From positions 1,590,001 through 1,654,000 of the forward strand of contig NZ_LBMJ01000001.1 of NCBI RefSeq assembly GCF_001413925.1: a stretch of DNA of 64,000 bases. The letters run 5' to 3'. Shown here in pieces: positions 1-12,425 of the stretch. This stretch comes from Nonlabens sp. YIK11. GTDB taxonomy: Bacteria > Bacteroidota > Bacteroidia > Flavobacteriales > Flavobacteriaceae. Under the pieces are notes generated by a model. It was not told the origin of the DNA and ran no database searches. It saw only the letters and a list, made by a program, of their open reading frames with translations. The translations under genes were made by a program, and so were the position numbers. Numbering within the stretch: the first letter of the stretch is position 1; each line of letters starts with the position of its first letter.

Positions 1-13
1 CAATTTCGGATTG

Positions 14-21
14 CAAATATA
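14..21 (-). promoter_or_regulatory. Possible -7 promoter box reading out of the window
   Basis: The minus strand reads TATATTTG, a match to the Bacteroidota -7 consensus TAnnTTTG. It would drive a gene to the left of the window. No clear -33 TTTG is seen at the expected distance, so this is tentative. The rest of positions 1-238 shows no gene. Confidence 0.35.
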
Positions 22-238
22 ATAGTAGTAATGCTTTCTTATTATGACATCGTAGACAATCTTTGGACGTACGCTCTACAATATTCTAGAATAAAATTAT
101 TACTTAATCAAAATATCCCTTCTTCTTGTGAGATAGTGAAGTAGTGATAACTAAACATTAAAATACCTGTATAATAGCAATCCGGTAGTTCAAAGTAAAA
201 TATCTATTTCATTAAAACTTTAAAGGGCAATTGACTAC

Positions 239-1507
239 CTATTTCTGAAAAATCGGGTAGGAGCTTGCATATTCATTTACTTCTTTGCCAATTCTAAGTA
301 TTTCGTCATCATCTTTAGAATTGCTCACTACACTGTCAATCCAAGATGCTATCTTTTCCATTTGATCTTCCTTCATTCCTCTAGTCGTAATTGCAGCTGT
401 TCCTATGCGAATACCGCTAGTCACAAAAGGCGATTCAGAATCAAATGGAACCATATTTTTATTCACGGTAATATGAGCTTTCCCTAATGCAATTTCAGCG
501 TCTTTTCCTGTTATTCCTTTGTTTCTTAGATCTATGAGCATCATGTGGTTATCCGTGCCATCTGAGATAATGTTGTAACCTTTAGCCTTCAAAGAGTTCG
601 CTAATGATTGTGCGTTCAATTTTGTTCTAACAGTGTAATGCAAGAAATCTTCTTGTAAAGCCTCCTCAAAAGCCATCGCTTTCGCTGCAATGATATGCAT
701 TAAAGGACCACCTTGGTTTCCAGGAAAAACTCCACTATTAAGTAATGTGGACATCATTTTAAGATTACCATTCTTTAATTTTTGGTCGAATGGATTTTCA
801 AAATCCTTGCCCATGATAATAATTCCACCTCGAGGACCTCGTAATGTTTTATGCGTAGTACTTGTGCATATATGCGAATGCTCTACCGCATCTTGAAGTA
901 GACCTTTGGCAATTAATCCAGCTGGATGAGCGATATCTGATAATAAAACTGCCCCAACATTATCTGCAATCTCCCTGAACTTTTTATAATCAATCTCCCT
1001 ACTATATGCTGACGCTCCGGCAATAATTAATTTAGGTTGCTCTTTTTCAGCAATTTTTGCTATCTCATCATAATCCAAAAGACCTGTTTCGCGATCAACT
1101 CCATAAAATGATGTGCTGTATAATTTCCCTGAAAAATTCACTGGAGATCCATGGGTTAGGTGACCGCCGTGTGAAAGGTCAAATCCTAGAATTTTATCTC
1201 CAGGATTTAAGCAAGCATGAAAAACTGCTGTATTGGCTTGGCTTCCAGAATGGGGTTGCACATTGACGTATTCTGCATTAAATAAAAGCTTCGCTCGTTC
1301 AATCGCTATAGTTTCGATTTTGTCCACGATCTCGCAGCCGCCGTAATATCTTTTATCAGGATATCCTTCTGCATATTTATTGGTCAGTATAGAGCCTGCC
1401 GCTTTAAGCACATTATCGCTAACATAGTTCTCGCTGGCAATCAGTTCTAGTCCTGAAACCTGTCTTTTAGCTTCTAAATCAATCAGATCAAATATCTCGT
1501 TATCCAT
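239..1507 (-). CDS. glyA: Serine hydroxymethyltransferase
   Basis: Converts serine and tetrahydrofolate to glycine and methylene-tetrahydrofolate in the cytosol with PLP, the main source of one-carbon units. The 422-aa protein has the usual family length. It shows the SENYVS substrate-binding segment near the N-terminus, the DIAHPAGLI motif (about 191-199) and the PLP lysine in [13 protein letters not shown] (K220). The open frame extends ten codons further to a TTG at 1537, but a TAnnTTTG promoter box overlaps that extension, so the ATG at 1507 ([10 protein letters not shown]) or the one at 1516 is the real start. It is transcribed alone, divergently from fahA. Confidence 0.96.
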   Translation of the reverse strand: MDNEIFDLIDLEAKRQVSGLELIASENYVSDNVLKAAGSILTNKYAEGYPDKRYYGGCEIVDKIETIAIERAKLLFNAEYVNVQPHSGSQANTAVFHACLNPGDKILGFDLSHGGHLTHGSPVNFSGKLYSTSFYGVDRETGLLDYDEIAKIAEKEQPKLIIAGASAYSREIDYKKFREIADNVGAVLLSDIAHPAGLIAKGLLQDAVEHSHICTSTTHKTLRGPRGGIIIMGKDFENPFDQKLKNGNLKMMSTLLNSGVFPGNQGGPLMHIIAAKAMAFEEALQEDFLHYTVRTKLNAQSLANSLKAKGYNIISDGTDNHMMLIDLRNKGITGKDAEIALGKAHITVNKNMVPFDSESPFVTSGIRIGTAAITTRGMKEDQMEKIASWIDSVVSNSKDDDEILRIGKEVNEYASSYPIFQK

Positions 1508-1534
1508 TGCTGTCATTTGTGAAAAAATTATATA

Positions 1535-1542
1535 CAAAAATA
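1535..1542 (-). promoter_or_regulatory. -7 promoter box of glyA
   Basis: The minus strand reads TATTTTTG, a full match to TAnnTTTG, about 20 nt before the glyA ATG codons. It overlaps the upstream TTG of the open frame, which argues against that start. A -33 element is not obvious. Confidence 0.6.
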
Positions 1543-1615
1543 GGTCACAACCTCTATGTTAGGGGCTCTCAAATATAGTTTTGATTATTACTTTTAAACA
1601 GTTTAACAACCATAT

Positions 1616-2914
1616 ATGCCAGCCCAGACCAACAACCCCAATCGCAGATCATGGATAGGATACAGCAAGGACTCTCACTTCCCTATTCAAAACATACCTT
1701 TTGGTGTGTTTCTTACTCGTGAGAATGTCATTACCATAGGTACTCGCATAGGCGATCACGCTATAGATCTAGGTGCTCTTCAAGAGTTGGGATACTTTGC
1801 AGACGTACCTCTTACTGATGATATGTTCATGCAGGATACCTTAAACGATTTCATATCTGATGGTAAAAAAACTTGGAGGCTAGTGCGCAATCGCATCGGT
1901 GATATTTTTGATAAGGACAATGATGAATTGAGAGACCACAAGGAAAATAGAGATCGGGTCATTTTTCACATAGACGAAGTCGAGATGCAGCTACCGGTAC
2001 TTATAGGAGACTACACAGATTTTTACAGCAGTAAGGAACATGCTATAAATGTAGGATCTATGTTTAGAGACAAGGAAAACGCTTTAATGCCCAATTGGAT
2101 TCATATGCCTATTGCGTATCACGGTAGGTCCAGTTCAATCATTCCATCAGGCATTAACATACATAGACCAAAAGGTCAAATGCTCAATAAAGACACCAAT
2201 GAGCCAGTTTTTGGCCCCTCAAAAAAGGTTGATTTTGAACTCGAGACCGCCTTTATCACTACTGATGCCAACAAGTTGGGTGAACCTATTGATATCAAAC
2301 AGGCCGAAGATTATATCTTTGGGATGGTGTTACTTAATGACTGGAGCGCTCGCGATATACAAAAATGGGAATATGCACCACTAGGGCCTTTCTTGGGCAA
2401 AAACTTTGCGACATCGATCAGTCCTTGGATTGTCACCATGGATGCATTGGAACCTTTTAGATGCGCTGGTCCTGAGCAGGAAAAAACGCCACTTAAATAT
2501 TTGAATCACAAACCCAAGAGTAGTTTTGATATCCATCTAGAAGTGGATCTCACTCCAGAAAATGGAACGCCTACTACGCTTACCAAGTCCAATTTCAAAC
2601 ACCTTTACTGGAGCATGTCCCAGCAACTGGCGCATCACACCATTAACGGCTGCCGCATCAACAGTGGTGATCTTATGGGTAGCGGTACGATTTCTGGTCC
2701 AGTGCCAGATAGTTACGGTTCGCTGTTGGAGTTAAGCTGGAATGGAGAGCAACCCATACGTTTGAACGATGGTACCCAGCGTAGCTTTGTAAACGACAAC
2801 GACACGATTACGATGCGAGGCTATTGCAACAATAATTCCGTTAGGATAGGTTTTGGCGAAGTGTCCAATAAATTAATTCCTTCGTACACGGCCACTGTTA
2901 AAGGCAGCAAATAG
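1616..2914 (+). CDS. fahA: Fumarylacetoacetase
   Basis: Last step of tyrosine/phenylalanine catabolism: hydrolyses 4-fumarylacetoacetate to fumarate and acetoacetate. The 432-aa protein has the N-terminal SH3-like domain and the C-terminal FAH domain of eukaryotic-type enzymes. Metal and catalytic residues known from the mouse enzyme align with constant spacing: D135 in GDYTDFYSS, H142 (general base), E208 and E210 in FELET, and D242 in NDWSARDIQKWEY. The ATG at 1616 gives the usual start. No other homogentisate-pathway gene is adjacent. A copy of the 16-bp palindrome follows the stop codon. Confidence 0.96.
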   Translation: MPAQTNNPNRRSWIGYSKDSHFPIQNIPFGVFLTRENVITIGTRIGDHAIDLGALQELGYFADVPLTDDMFMQDTLNDFISDGKKTWRLVRNRIGDIFDKDNDELRDHKENRDRVIFHIDEVEMQLPVLIGDYTDFYSSKEHAINVGSMFRDKENALMPNWIHMPIAYHGRSSSIIPSGINIHRPKGQMLNKDTNEPVFGPSKKVDFELETAFITTDANKLGEPIDIKQAEDYIFGMVLLNDWSARDIQKWEYAPLGPFLGKNFATSISPWIVTMDALEPFRCAGPEQEKTPLKYLNHKPKSSFDIHLEVDLTPENGTPTTLTKSNFKHLYWSMSQQLAHHTINGCRINSGDLMGSGTISGPVPDSYGSLLELSWNGEQPIRLNDGTQRSFVNDNDTITMRGYCNNNSVRIGFGEVSNKLIPSYTATVKGSK

Positions 2915-2928
2915 TTGTAATTTTAGTT

Positions 2929-2944
2929 CGCTTTCGCGAAAGCG
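2929..2944. repeat. Palindrome copy 1 (intergenic)
   Basis: Perfect CGCTTTCGCGAAAGCG between fahA and bshC. The right flank GATATCCATCAA is shared with copy 6. Confidence 0.9.
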
Positions 2945-2978
2945 ATATCCATCAATCCTTCTACCATCTAATATACCT

Positions 2979-4571
2979 ATGATTTCATCCAAGATTCCTT
3001 ACCAAGAACTGCGATATTTTTCCAAAATTATCAAAGCATATTTAGAGGATTCAAACGAGGTAAAGGGACTGTACCATAGGTATCCAAGGCTGGAGAATTT
3101 TGGCGATCAAATTGCTGAAAAATCTCAGCAACATGATTTGCAAAACACACGTCAGGTGTTAGTAGAAGCGTTGGGCAAGCAATACCAAAAGGTAGATGAC
3201 GCCGCTGCCACGCTGCAAAACATACATCTTTTAAAGGATGATAAGACCTTTACGGTAGTGACTGGTCACCAGCTCAATCTATTTACTGGGCCGCTTTATT
3301 TTCTGTACAAAATCATATCCACCATAAATCTATGCAAAGCGCTCAAGACCGAATATCCTGAGTACAACTTCGTTCCCGTCTATTGGATGGCAACGGAGGA
3401 TCATGATTTTGATGAGATCAAATTCTTCAACTTTGGAGATCGTAAGTTGGTCTATGAACGAGAAAGTGCAGGTGCTGTAGGCCGTCTGGATACGGACGGT
3501 CTAGAGAATATTAATGAGCAGCTGCAAATTCTTTTAGGCGCTTCACGATTTTCTGAGGAGCTTTCTAATCTATTCTCACAATCATATACTGCAGATAACC
3601 TCGCCATTGCGACCAGAAACTTGGCCCACGAGCTGTTCAAGCAAGATGGTTTAGTCATCATTGATGCAGATGATTCACAAATAAAAAACCTCGCTATTCC
3701 CTATTTCAAAGAGGAACTCATCGATCAGTCATCTTTTGAGACGGTTAACGAGACCTTAAAAAATTGGAATGAAGACTTCAAAGTTCAGGTCAACCCGCGA
3801 GAGATCAATTTATTTTATCTTAATGATGATGGTCGTTACCGCATCGTAAAAAAGGATGGGAAATTCTTTCTTGATGGCATCGATAAAACATTTTCAGAGG
3901 ACGAAATCTTAAACGAACTCGAAGAGCATCCAGAGCGGTTCTCTCCTAATGTGATCATGAGACCGCTGTATCAGGAAATTATCTTACCCAACCTTTGCTA
4001 TATAGGTGGCGGTGGTGAGATCGCATACTGGCTGGAGTTGAAAAACTATTTTGAAGGGCAAGATATTCCATTTCCCATTTTGCTATTGCGCAACTCTGCA
4101 TTGTTGGTCAACACTAAGCAACTTGAAAAGCTTGAATCCTTAAAAGTTGAAGTGGCAGATCTCTTTAAAAAAGATCACGAGCTCAACGAACAGATCATAC
4201 GACAAGTGTCAGAAATAGAGATCGATTTTGAACAGCAAAAGAAATTTCTCAAAAAGCAATTCAAAGAGCTTTATGCCGTGGCTCAAGACACAGATCCTTC
4301 ATTTCTAGGTGCTGTTGGTGCTCAAGAGCGTAAACAAATTAAAGGCCTGGAGCATCTTGAAAAACGACTTTTAAAAGCTCAAAAACGCAAATGGAATGAT
4401 CATCTAGAACGCGTCGCTGTTATCAAAAACGAACTTTTTCCTAACGATAGCCTGCAAGAACGCCAGGCTAATTTTTCATATTTCTATAAAGACATGGGTC
4501 CAGAATTGATCGATATCCTCAAGAAATCGCTAGACCCGTTAGATCCTAGATTCACTGTGATTGAACTGTGA
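2979..4571 (+). CDS. bshC: Putative cysteine ligase BshC (bacillithiol biosynthesis)
   Basis: Proposed to add cysteine to glucosaminyl-malate in the last step of synthesis of the low-molecular-weight thiol bacillithiol. The 530-aa protein is of family length. It has the conserved N-terminal nucleotide-binding-like segment VVTGHQLNLFTGPLYFLYK and the PVYWMATEDHDFDEI motif, followed by a long C-terminal coiled-coil part (about residues 385-470). Neighbouring genes are unrelated, as is common for bshC in this phylum. The ATG start at 2979 is 35 nt after a palindrome copy. Confidence 0.92.
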   Translation: MISSKIPYQELRYFSKIIKAYLEDSNEVKGLYHRYPRLENFGDQIAEKSQQHDLQNTRQVLVEALGKQYQKVDDAAATLQNIHLLKDDKTFTVVTGHQLNLFTGPLYFLYKIISTINLCKALKTEYPEYNFVPVYWMATEDHDFDEIKFFNFGDRKLVYERESAGAVGRLDTDGLENINEQLQILLGASRFSEELSNLFSQSYTADNLAIATRNLAHELFKQDGLVIIDADDSQIKNLAIPYFKEELIDQSSFETVNETLKNWNEDFKVQVNPREINLFYLNDDGRYRIVKKDGKFFLDGIDKTFSEDEILNELEEHPERFSPNVIMRPLYQEIILPNLCYIGGGGEIAYWLELKNYFEGQDIPFPILLLRNSALLVNTKQLEKLESLKVEVADLFKKDHELNEQIIRQVSEIEIDFEQQKKFLKKQFKELYAVAQDTDPSFLGAVGAQERKQIKGLEHLEKRLLKAQKRKWNDHLERVAVIKNELFPNDSLQERQANFSYFYKDMGPELIDILKKSLDPLDPRFTVIEL

Positions 4572-4636
4572 ACAATGACGGTGATTTTCTTGATAAGTGA
4601 CCTTGTAGCTCTAACACCTTTTTTCTATTAAAAACC

Positions 4637-4644
4637 TAAATTTG
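4637..4644 (+). promoter_or_regulatory. -7 promoter box of guaA
   Basis: TAAATTTG matches TAnnTTTG and ends only three bases before the guaA ATG at 4648, so transcription would start at or next to the start codon and the mRNA would be leaderless or nearly so. Confidence 0.6.
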
Positions 4645-4647
4645 CAC

Positions 4648-6177
4648 ATGCAGAACAGTGTTTTAATTCTTGATTTTGGATCCCAGTACACACAGCTTAT
4701 AGCGCGTCGCGTGCGAGAACTCAATATTTATTGCGAGATCCATCCTTTCCATAAAGTGCCAGAAGATCTTTCTTCATTCAAGGCCGTCATCCTTTCAGGT
4801 AGTCCTTTTTCAGTGCGTTCTGAAGATGCACCACATCCAGACATAAGCCAGATCAAAGGGAAATTGCCATTATTGGGTGTTTGTTACGGCGCTCAATATT
4901 TAGCGCATTTTCACGGTGGCCAGGTGGCGCCTTCCAGTACCAGAGAGTACGGTCGCGCCCATCTAACGGTAATCAAGGATGCTGAGCCACTCTTTAGCAA
5001 CATCACAGAGAATTCACAAGTATGGATGTCGCACAGCGATACCATCAAGAACCTACCTGAAAATGCGGTAACGCTTGCCAGTACGCAAGACGTTCTTAAC
5101 GCTGCCTACAGGATAGATGGTGAAGAAACATATGGAATACAGTTCCATCCAGAGGTTTATCATAGTACTGACGGTAAGCAACTTTTACACAATTTCTTGA
5201 TTGAGATTGCTGGAGTGCAACCCGACTGGACACCTGGAGCTTTTGTTGATATGACCGTTGCAGAGCTTAAAGAGAAAGTAGGCGATGATAAAGTCGTCTT
5301 GGGATTGAGCGGTGGCGTTGATTCTAGTGTGGCCGCGATTTTGCTACACAAAGCTATAGGTAAGAACCTTTACTGCATTTTTGTGAACAATGGTTTGTTG
5401 CGCAAGGATGAATACGATCAGGTCCTTGATCAATACAAGGACATGGGACTCAATGTAAAGGGTGTTGATGCCACGGCACGGTTTATGGAAGCCTTAAAAA
5501 ATGTGGAAGATCCTGAGTTGAAGCGCAAGGCCATAGGCCGAGTGTTTATTGAGGTTTTTGATGATGAGGCACACGCGATTGAAGATGTGAAATTTCTAGC
5601 ACAAGGAACGATTTATCCAGATGTGATTGAGAGTATATCAGTCAACGGACCTAGTGCGACGATCAAGTCACACCACAATGTAGGTGGCCTGCCAGACTTC
5701 ATGAAACTCAAGATAGTAGAGCCGTTGCGCATGCTGTTCAAGGATGAAGTAAGAAGAGTAGGTGCAGAGATGGGAATGGCACAAAACCTATTAGGTCGTC
5801 ACCCATTTCCAGGTCCAGGACTGGCGATACGTATTTTGGGCGATGTAGATCAGGAAAAGGTACGATTGCTGCAAGAGGCAGATGCGATTTTTATTGCAAA
5901 TCTCAAGAAATGGGAATTGTACGATAAGGTATGGCAGGCAGGAGCGATTTTGCTTCCTGTAAATTCTGTTGGAGTGATGGGCGATGAGCGCACCTATGAA
6001 AAATGTGTGGCACTGCGAGCGGTAGAAAGTACAGATGGAATGACGGCAGATTGGGTAGATCTTCCCTATAAATTCCTGCAGGATACCAGCAACGAGATAA
6101 TAAATAAGGTCAAAGGCGTTAATAGAGTAGTGTACGACATCAGCTCAAAGCCGCCGGCCACTATTGAATGGGAATAA
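4648..6177 (+). CDS. guaA: GMP synthase (glutamine-hydrolysing)
   Basis: Converts XMP to GMP with ATP and glutamine. The 509-aa protein holds a class I glutamine amidotransferase domain (nucleophile C79 in GVCYG, H167 and E169 in FHPEV), then an ATP-pyrophosphatase domain with the P-loop SGGVDSS (221-227) and a C-terminal dimerisation domain ending in PPATIEWE. The frame is open from a TTG at 4642, but that codon is part of the promoter box, so the ATG at 4648 ([16 protein letters not shown]) is chosen. The LysM-protein gene starts one base after the stop, suggesting cotranscription. Confidence 0.97.
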   Translation: MQNSVLILDFGSQYTQLIARRVRELNIYCEIHPFHKVPEDLSSFKAVILSGSPFSVRSEDAPHPDISQIKGKLPLLGVCYGAQYLAHFHGGQVAPSSTREYGRAHLTVIKDAEPLFSNITENSQVWMSHSDTIKNLPENAVTLASTQDVLNAAYRIDGEETYGIQFHPEVYHSTDGKQLLHNFLIEIAGVQPDWTPGAFVDMTVAELKEKVGDDKVVLGLSGGVDSSVAAILLHKAIGKNLYCIFVNNGLLRKDEYDQVLDQYKDMGLNVKGVDATARFMEALKNVEDPELKRKAIGRVFIEVFDDEAHAIEDVKFLAQGTIYPDVIESISVNGPSATIKSHHNVGGLPDFMKLKIVEPLRMLFKDEVRRVGAEMGMAQNLLGRHPFPGPGLAIRILGDVDQEKVRLLQEADAIFIANLKKWELYDKVWQAGAILLPVNSVGVMGDERTYEKCVALRAVESTDGMTADWVDLPYKFLQDTSNEIINKVKGVNRVVYDISSKPPATIEWE

Positions 6178-6178
6178 T

Positions 6179-8143
6179 ATGATACGATTTATAACAGTGA
6201 TTTTGTTGGTTTGTTTCGCTTTCGCGAAAGCGAACTCATCCACACTTCAAAGCTATAACAGGCATGTGGTGGAGCAAGGAGACACCATGTATATGCTTAC
6301 CAATAAGTATAATGTGACTGCCGCGCAGCTCATTGAGCTTAATCCAGACCTGAAAATGGGTTTGAAAAGTGGTGCCACGATCCTGATACCTAAATCAGTT
6401 AGTGCGATTACCAATCGACCTATTGAAAGCTATGAAACGCATAAGGTTAAGCGTAAAGAAACTTTGTATTCTTTATCAAAGGAATATGGCGTGACAGAAT
6501 TGGATATCAAGGAAGCCAATAAGGAATTGTACTCAAATCCTTTACGCAAGGGCGACCGTATCCAGATTCCCGTATTTGCTGAAGTTGCTCAGCCCAAAGA
6601 ACCTATCGTTATCGATATCATCCCAGGAGTAACGGATATCGTAAAAGTTTCTGACACTAAAACTGAAACGGTAAAACCAGGTCAGTACAAGGTCAAAAAA
6701 TCTGAAGGTAAATATAGAGTCGCTACAAATAACAACATTACGATTGCTCAATTGGAAGCCTGGAATCCAGATTTGGGAGAATTGGATGAAGGTATGATCG
6801 TCAATGTAGTGGACCCTGATAACTTATCATCGACTTCATCAGATTCCATGAAATTGCGTTACATCGATTATGAAGTAGAGCCTAAAATGACCATGTACAG
6901 CTTGGAAAAAATGAGTGGCCTAAGCGCAGATTCACTTATTGCTATCAATCCAGCGCTAAAAGATGGTGTGAAGAAGGGCATGACTATCAAGCTGCCTTAT
7001 AGAGCGGTAAACGAAAAGGAGACTCCAGAATTATGGAACAGTACTGCAAAATATGCCAGATTAGTAGATAGTATTAGAAATTATGAGAATCAACGCATCG
7101 CTGTGATGTTGCCATTTTCTATCAATGGCTTGAGTAGTGATGAGTATGGCAAACAACTTAAGGAAAGCAACACCATGAGAATTGCCACTGATTTTTATAG
7201 TGGTATGATGATCGCTAGAGATAGCGCAAGAGCGTTAGGAATCAATGTGCAGTTTGATGTTTTTGACACAGGACGCAATGAGAGCACATCACTTAAAATC
7301 CTTAGAGACAATAACTTTAAAAACTACAACAGCGTTATTGGACCATTGCTGGCTAAAAATGTAGTGGCTGTAGCGAGAGAGCTCAAGGATGATGATATTC
7401 CCGTAATATCACCTTTGACTAATACCAACGTGCGTCTATATAAAAACCTGTTTCAAGCAAGGCCTGACGATCAGTTTTTGATGAATAGGCTTAAGAATTA
7501 CTTGGTTAATTTCTCGCGAGGTAAGAACGTGATCATCGTTACTGATAATAAAAATCCACAGTTTAAAGATGAGTTTGCACCGTTATTTCCAGCTGCTAAG
7601 ATTCTGTATCCTGACAAGAATAATTACATCTCAAGTTACAAGTATACCAGCGCGCTCTCAAAAGAAATGGACAACGTGGTTATACTTGCCGTAGATCATG
7701 TAGGTTTCATAACTGACGCGGTTTCAAATTATGCCGCCAAAGCGAGAACTCATGATATCACGATGGTAGGTATGGACGATTATGATAATATGAACATCAA
7801 TAATATGGGCCTTGCCGCAGTAAATTATACCTATCCTAAGATGAATAGACACACGAGTAGTGAAAACGTTTTTGCAAATCATTATTTCAAGAAGCACGGT
7901 ATCACACCTAGCGACTATGCAACTAGAGGTTTTGATGTGACTATGGATGTGATTCTAAGGCAAGCTAGTGCTGATAACCTTTATGAAAGTGCGGTACGCA
8001 ATGGCAAAACGGTGATGGTAGAAAATAGCTTTGAGTACAACAAGAGATTTCTTGCTGGATTCTACAATGAGGCCTGCTATATATTGAGATATCAGCCAGA
8101 TTTAACGATTGAAGAAGTAGAAGTTTCTGGTTATGGAGAATAA
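6179..8143 (+). CDS. Secreted LysM repeat protein with periplasmic-binding-like domain
   Basis: A 654-aa exported protein. The signal peptide (about 1-19, MIRFITVILLVCFAFAKA) has its end encoded by a palindrome copy. Four LysM-like repeats follow (approximately residues 30-75, 90-130, 170-210 and 225-270), each with a T/Y-x-L…N-P-x-L…G pattern; LysM modules bind peptidoglycan. The C-terminal half (about 300-640) resembles type I periplasmic ligand-binding domains (RIAVMLPFS…SVIGPLLAKNVVAVARELKDDDIPVISP). Such hybrids are common in Flavobacteriia, probably sitting at the cell wall; the ligand is unknown. The ATG at 6179 is preferred over an upstream TTG at 6164 inside guaA. Confidence 0.88.
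   Translation: MIRFITVILLVCFAFAKANSSTLQSYNRHVVEQGDTMYMLTNKYNVTAAQLIELNPDLKMGLKSGATILIPKSVSAITNRPIESYETHKVKRKETLYSLSKEYGVTELDIKEANKELYSNPLRKGDRIQIPVFAEVAQPKEPIVIDIIPGVTDIVKVSDTKTETVKPGQYKVKKSEGKYRVATNNNITIAQLEAWNPDLGELDEGMIVNVVDPDNLSSTSSDSMKLRYIDYEVEPKMTMYSLEKMSGLSADSLIAINPALKDGVKKGMTIKLPYRAVNEKETPELWNSTAKYARLVDSIRNYENQRIAVMLPFSINGLSSDEYGKQLKESNTMRIATDFYSGMMIARDSARALGINVQFDVFDTGRNESTSLKILRDNNFKNYNSVIGPLLAKNVVAVARELKDDDIPVISPLTNTNVRLYKNLFQARPDDQFLMNRLKNYLVNFSRGKNVIIVTDNKNPQFKDEFAPLFPAAKILYPDKNNYISSYKYTSALSKEMDNVVILAVDHVGFITDAVSNYAAKARTHDITMVGMDDYDNMNINNMGLAAVNYTYPKMNRHTSSENVFANHYFKKHGITPSDYATRGFDVTMDVILRQASADNLYESAVRNGKTVMVENSFEYNKRFLAGFYNEACYILRYQPDLTIEEVEVSGYGE
6217..6232. repeat. Palindrome copy 2 (in coding sequence)
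   Basis: Perfect copy within the signal-peptide codons of the LysM protein, read as F-A-F-A-K-A, giving the small-residue end of the signal peptide. Confidence 0.9.
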
Positions 8144-8552
8144 ATCATCAATCACATCTACGGTAGAATACCTTGGAGATTTAAGATGCACATCAACGCA
8201 CGTTAAAAGCGGTAGCTCATTTGCCACAGATGCACCGTTAGATAACAATGGTAAAGGTGAGGCATTCTCACCTACAGACACGGTTGCTACAGGGCTCGCC
8301 AGTTGTATGTTGACTGTTATGGGAATAAAAGCTAGAGAATTGACAGTCGATATCTCAAAAAGCACTGCAGCGGTAACTAAAATCATGTCGGCAGAGCCGC
8401 GTCGTATCTCACAAATAGACGTCCAACTAGAAATGACCGGTAATTGTGACAAGCGTACCCAACTCATTTTGGAACGAGTGGCGATGACTTGTCCGGTTCA
8501 CAATAGCCTGCATCCAGATATAAAAAAGAATATCACTTTCAGTTGGGATTAA
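8133..8552 (+). CDS. OsmC/Ohr family peroxide-detoxification protein
   Basis: A 139-aa cytosolic protein of the OsmC fold, which usually reduces organic hydroperoxides using two cysteines. Both are present: one in GLASCMLTVMG (about residue 53) and one in MTCPVHNSL (about 123), together with the TDTVATGLASC helix typical of the family. It overlaps the end of the LysM gene by 11 bp, so translation is probably coupled. The physiological substrate cannot be read from sequence. Confidence 0.9.
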   Translation: MENKSSITSTVEYLGDLRCTSTHVKSGSSFATDAPLDNNGKGEAFSPTDTVATGLASCMLTVMGIKARELTVDISKSTAAVTKIMSAEPRRISQIDVQLEMTGNCDKRTQLILERVAMTCPVHNSLHPDIKKNITFSWD

Positions 8553-8791
8553 ATAGTTCAAGAAAGTTCAGGGTTTGATCTTCCACTCTTTTTGATACGT
8601 ATCATTGCTGTTTCAAGATGATGCAAACGCGCTGGCACATTTTTGCTGATTGTTTGAAAGCTATTTGAACCTCCTCTAAAGATGTTCGGCATGTTTTTCA
8701 TTTACCACATCATTACATCATCACATTACCATAAATCAGCAGCCAATAACCTGTTGAAATAATCCATTTTTAGCGCGTGGAGTATTCCTAA

Positions 8792-10468
<1,677 letters not shown>

Positions 10469-10476
10469 GGAGAGTT

Positions 10477-10492
10477 CGCTTTCGCGAAAGCG
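10477..10492. repeat. Palindrome copy 3 (intergenic)
   Basis: Perfect copy nine bases after the pyrG stop, between pyrG and yidC. Confidence 0.9.
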
Positions 10493-10567
10493 TAACAACC
10501 ACCAACCTATTCATACATATAGAATCTAGCAAGACTAGCAAATAACCCCAATTTAGGGACATCACAT

Positions 10568-12394
10568 ATGGAAGAGAAAAAAACGGACTGGAAAACATTA
10601 CTGGGAATGACCTTGATATTTGGTATTCTCATGTGGACTTTTCTTTACAATCAAGAGGAAACCCAACCTGTTGAAGAAACAGCTACAGAGCAATCTCTCA
10701 CTATTGAAGATGATGCGCCAGCAGCAGCCACAGTGGCTAACGACAGCACGATCACCGCAGCGGATTCCACACGCCAGGCCGTGCCGGTAGGTAAGGAAGT
10801 GACCCTATCAAATGACCTGCTGGAACTTAAAATAAATACCAAAGGTGCGATCATTGAAACGGCACTGCTCAAGAAGTTTAAAACCTTTGATTCCTTGCCA
10901 GTTTACCTCGCTAGAGAAAACGATCATTCTCTTGATTTAATCCTTAAGGCAAAAGATGGTCGCGAGATCCATACCAAGGACCTTGTTTTTAATGCCAAAG
11001 AGTCCATGAATGGCAGCAACAAAGTTCTGGCACTAACGGCACCAGTCGGTTCAGGATCTATTGAATATCGATTTGAAATGAAACCAGATGATTACATGCT
11101 GGATTTCAACATCAGGACTCAAGGCATCGCAAGTGCTGTAAATACTTCAGAAAATCCTGTGCTGGACTGGAGAATGAAGGCGTACCGACGTTCAAAGAGT
11201 ATGACAAACGAGAATCGCTATACAGAGATCAAGTTTGAATACGATGGCGGTAGCGATGATTATACAGGACAAGGCGACACTGCAGATGAAGAAGCAGAAA
11301 ACATAACCTATGTAGCCTATAAGCAGCATTTCTTTTCCTCCATTCTTTTGACAGATACTCCTTTTGTGAGTGGGTTGATGGAATCGACCAACATTGAAGA
11401 AATCAACGAGGAACAAGACGAGTTCACTAAAGAGTTTGAATCCAAGCTGCTCATGGAATACAGCGGTGGCGAGTTGGCTTACAATATGGATTGGTACTTT
11501 GGTCCAACTGACTTTGACATCTTGGATGGTTACGACCGCAATCTTGATGAAGTCGTTGATCTGGGTTGGGGAATTTTTGGATGGATCAATGAATATGCGA
11601 TACGTCCTTATTTCTCTTTCTTGACGGTTGATTTAGGTATTGCCTTTGGTATTGCGATCATTCTCTTGACCATATCCGTTCGTTTGGTGCTTTCACCGGT
11701 TCTTTATAAGAGTTACTTGACTCAAGCCAAAATGAAAGTCCTACGTCCAGAACTTAACCGCATTGCGGAAAAGTACAAGGACAACGCCATGAAAAAGCAA
11801 CAGGAAACCATGAAGGTGCAAAGCGAGGCTGGAGCGAGTCCGCTATCGGGTTGTTTGCCGGCGCTGTTGCAAATGCCTGTGTTTTTTGCCTTATTCAAAT
11901 TTTTCCCAACGGCCTTTGATTTAAGACAAAAGAGTTTCCTGTGGGCAGACGACTTGTCTAGTTACGATACGATTTATAAGTTCCCTGATGGTTTTGAAAT
12001 TCCATTCTATGGTGATCACGTGAGTTTGTTCCCGATTTTAGCGTCCATCTCCATATTTTTCTACATGCAAATGACTACAGGTCAATCCATGCAGACCACG
12101 CAGCCTGGAATGCCTAATATGAAGTTCATCATGTACCTGTCACCATTGTTCATGCTGGTGTTCTTTAATAACTATGCGAGTGGTTTATCCTTGTACTACT
12201 TTGTTTCTAACTTGATTACCATAGGTATCATGTTAGTGATCAAGAACTTTATCATCGATAAAGATCGTGTTCTTGCTAAAATTGAAAAGGCAAAAGCAAA
12301 ACCAAAAAAGAAAAAGGGACGCTTTGCTTCAAAAATGGCAGAAATCATGGAGCAGGCGCAAGCACAACAAGAAGCGCAAAAGAAAAAGAAATAA
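10568..12394 (+). CDS. yidC: Membrane protein insertase YidC
   Basis: Inserts and folds inner-membrane proteins, alone or with SecYEG. The 608-aa protein has an N-terminal transmembrane segment (about 11-28), a large periplasmic domain as in Gram-negative YidC, then the conserved membrane core from about residue 345 (GIAFGIAIILLTISVRLVL, SPLSGCLPALLQMPVFFALF) and a lysine-rich cytoplasmic tail that could contact ribosomes. Length and architecture are normal for Bacteroidota. The sprT-like gene starts 31 nt downstream. Confidence 0.96.
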   Translation: MEEKKTDWKTLLGMTLIFGILMWTFLYNQEETQPVEETATEQSLTIEDDAPAAATVANDSTITAADSTRQAVPVGKEVTLSNDLLELKINTKGAIIETALLKKFKTFDSLPVYLARENDHSLDLILKAKDGREIHTKDLVFNAKESMNGSNKVLALTAPVGSGSIEYRFEMKPDDYMLDFNIRTQGIASAVNTSENPVLDWRMKAYRRSKSMTNENRYTEIKFEYDGGSDDYTGQGDTADEEAENITYVAYKQHFFSSILLTDTPFVSGLMESTNIEEINEEQDEFTKEFESKLLMEYSGGELAYNMDWYFGPTDFDILDGYDRNLDEVVDLGWGIFGWINEYAIRPYFSFLTVDLGIAFGIAIILLTISVRLVLSPVLYKSYLTQAKMKVLRPELNRIAEKYKDNAMKKQQETMKVQSEAGASPLSGCLPALLQMPVFFALFKFFPTAFDLRQKSFLWADDLSSYDTIYKFPDGFEIPFYGDHVSLFPILASISIFFYMQMTTGQSMQTTQPGMPNMKFIMYLSPLFMLVFFNNYASGLSLYYFVSNLITIGIMLVIKNFIIDKDRVLAKIEKAKAKPKKKKGRFASKMAEIMEQAQAQQEAQKKKK

Positions 12395-12425
12395 GCTTCT
12401 TTTTCTTATGGCCACTTTACATTGA

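Noticed and set aside
8102..8467. 121-aa minus-strand open frame over the OsmC gene
   Set aside because: Antisense shadow; the plus-strand OsmC protein has clear family motifs.
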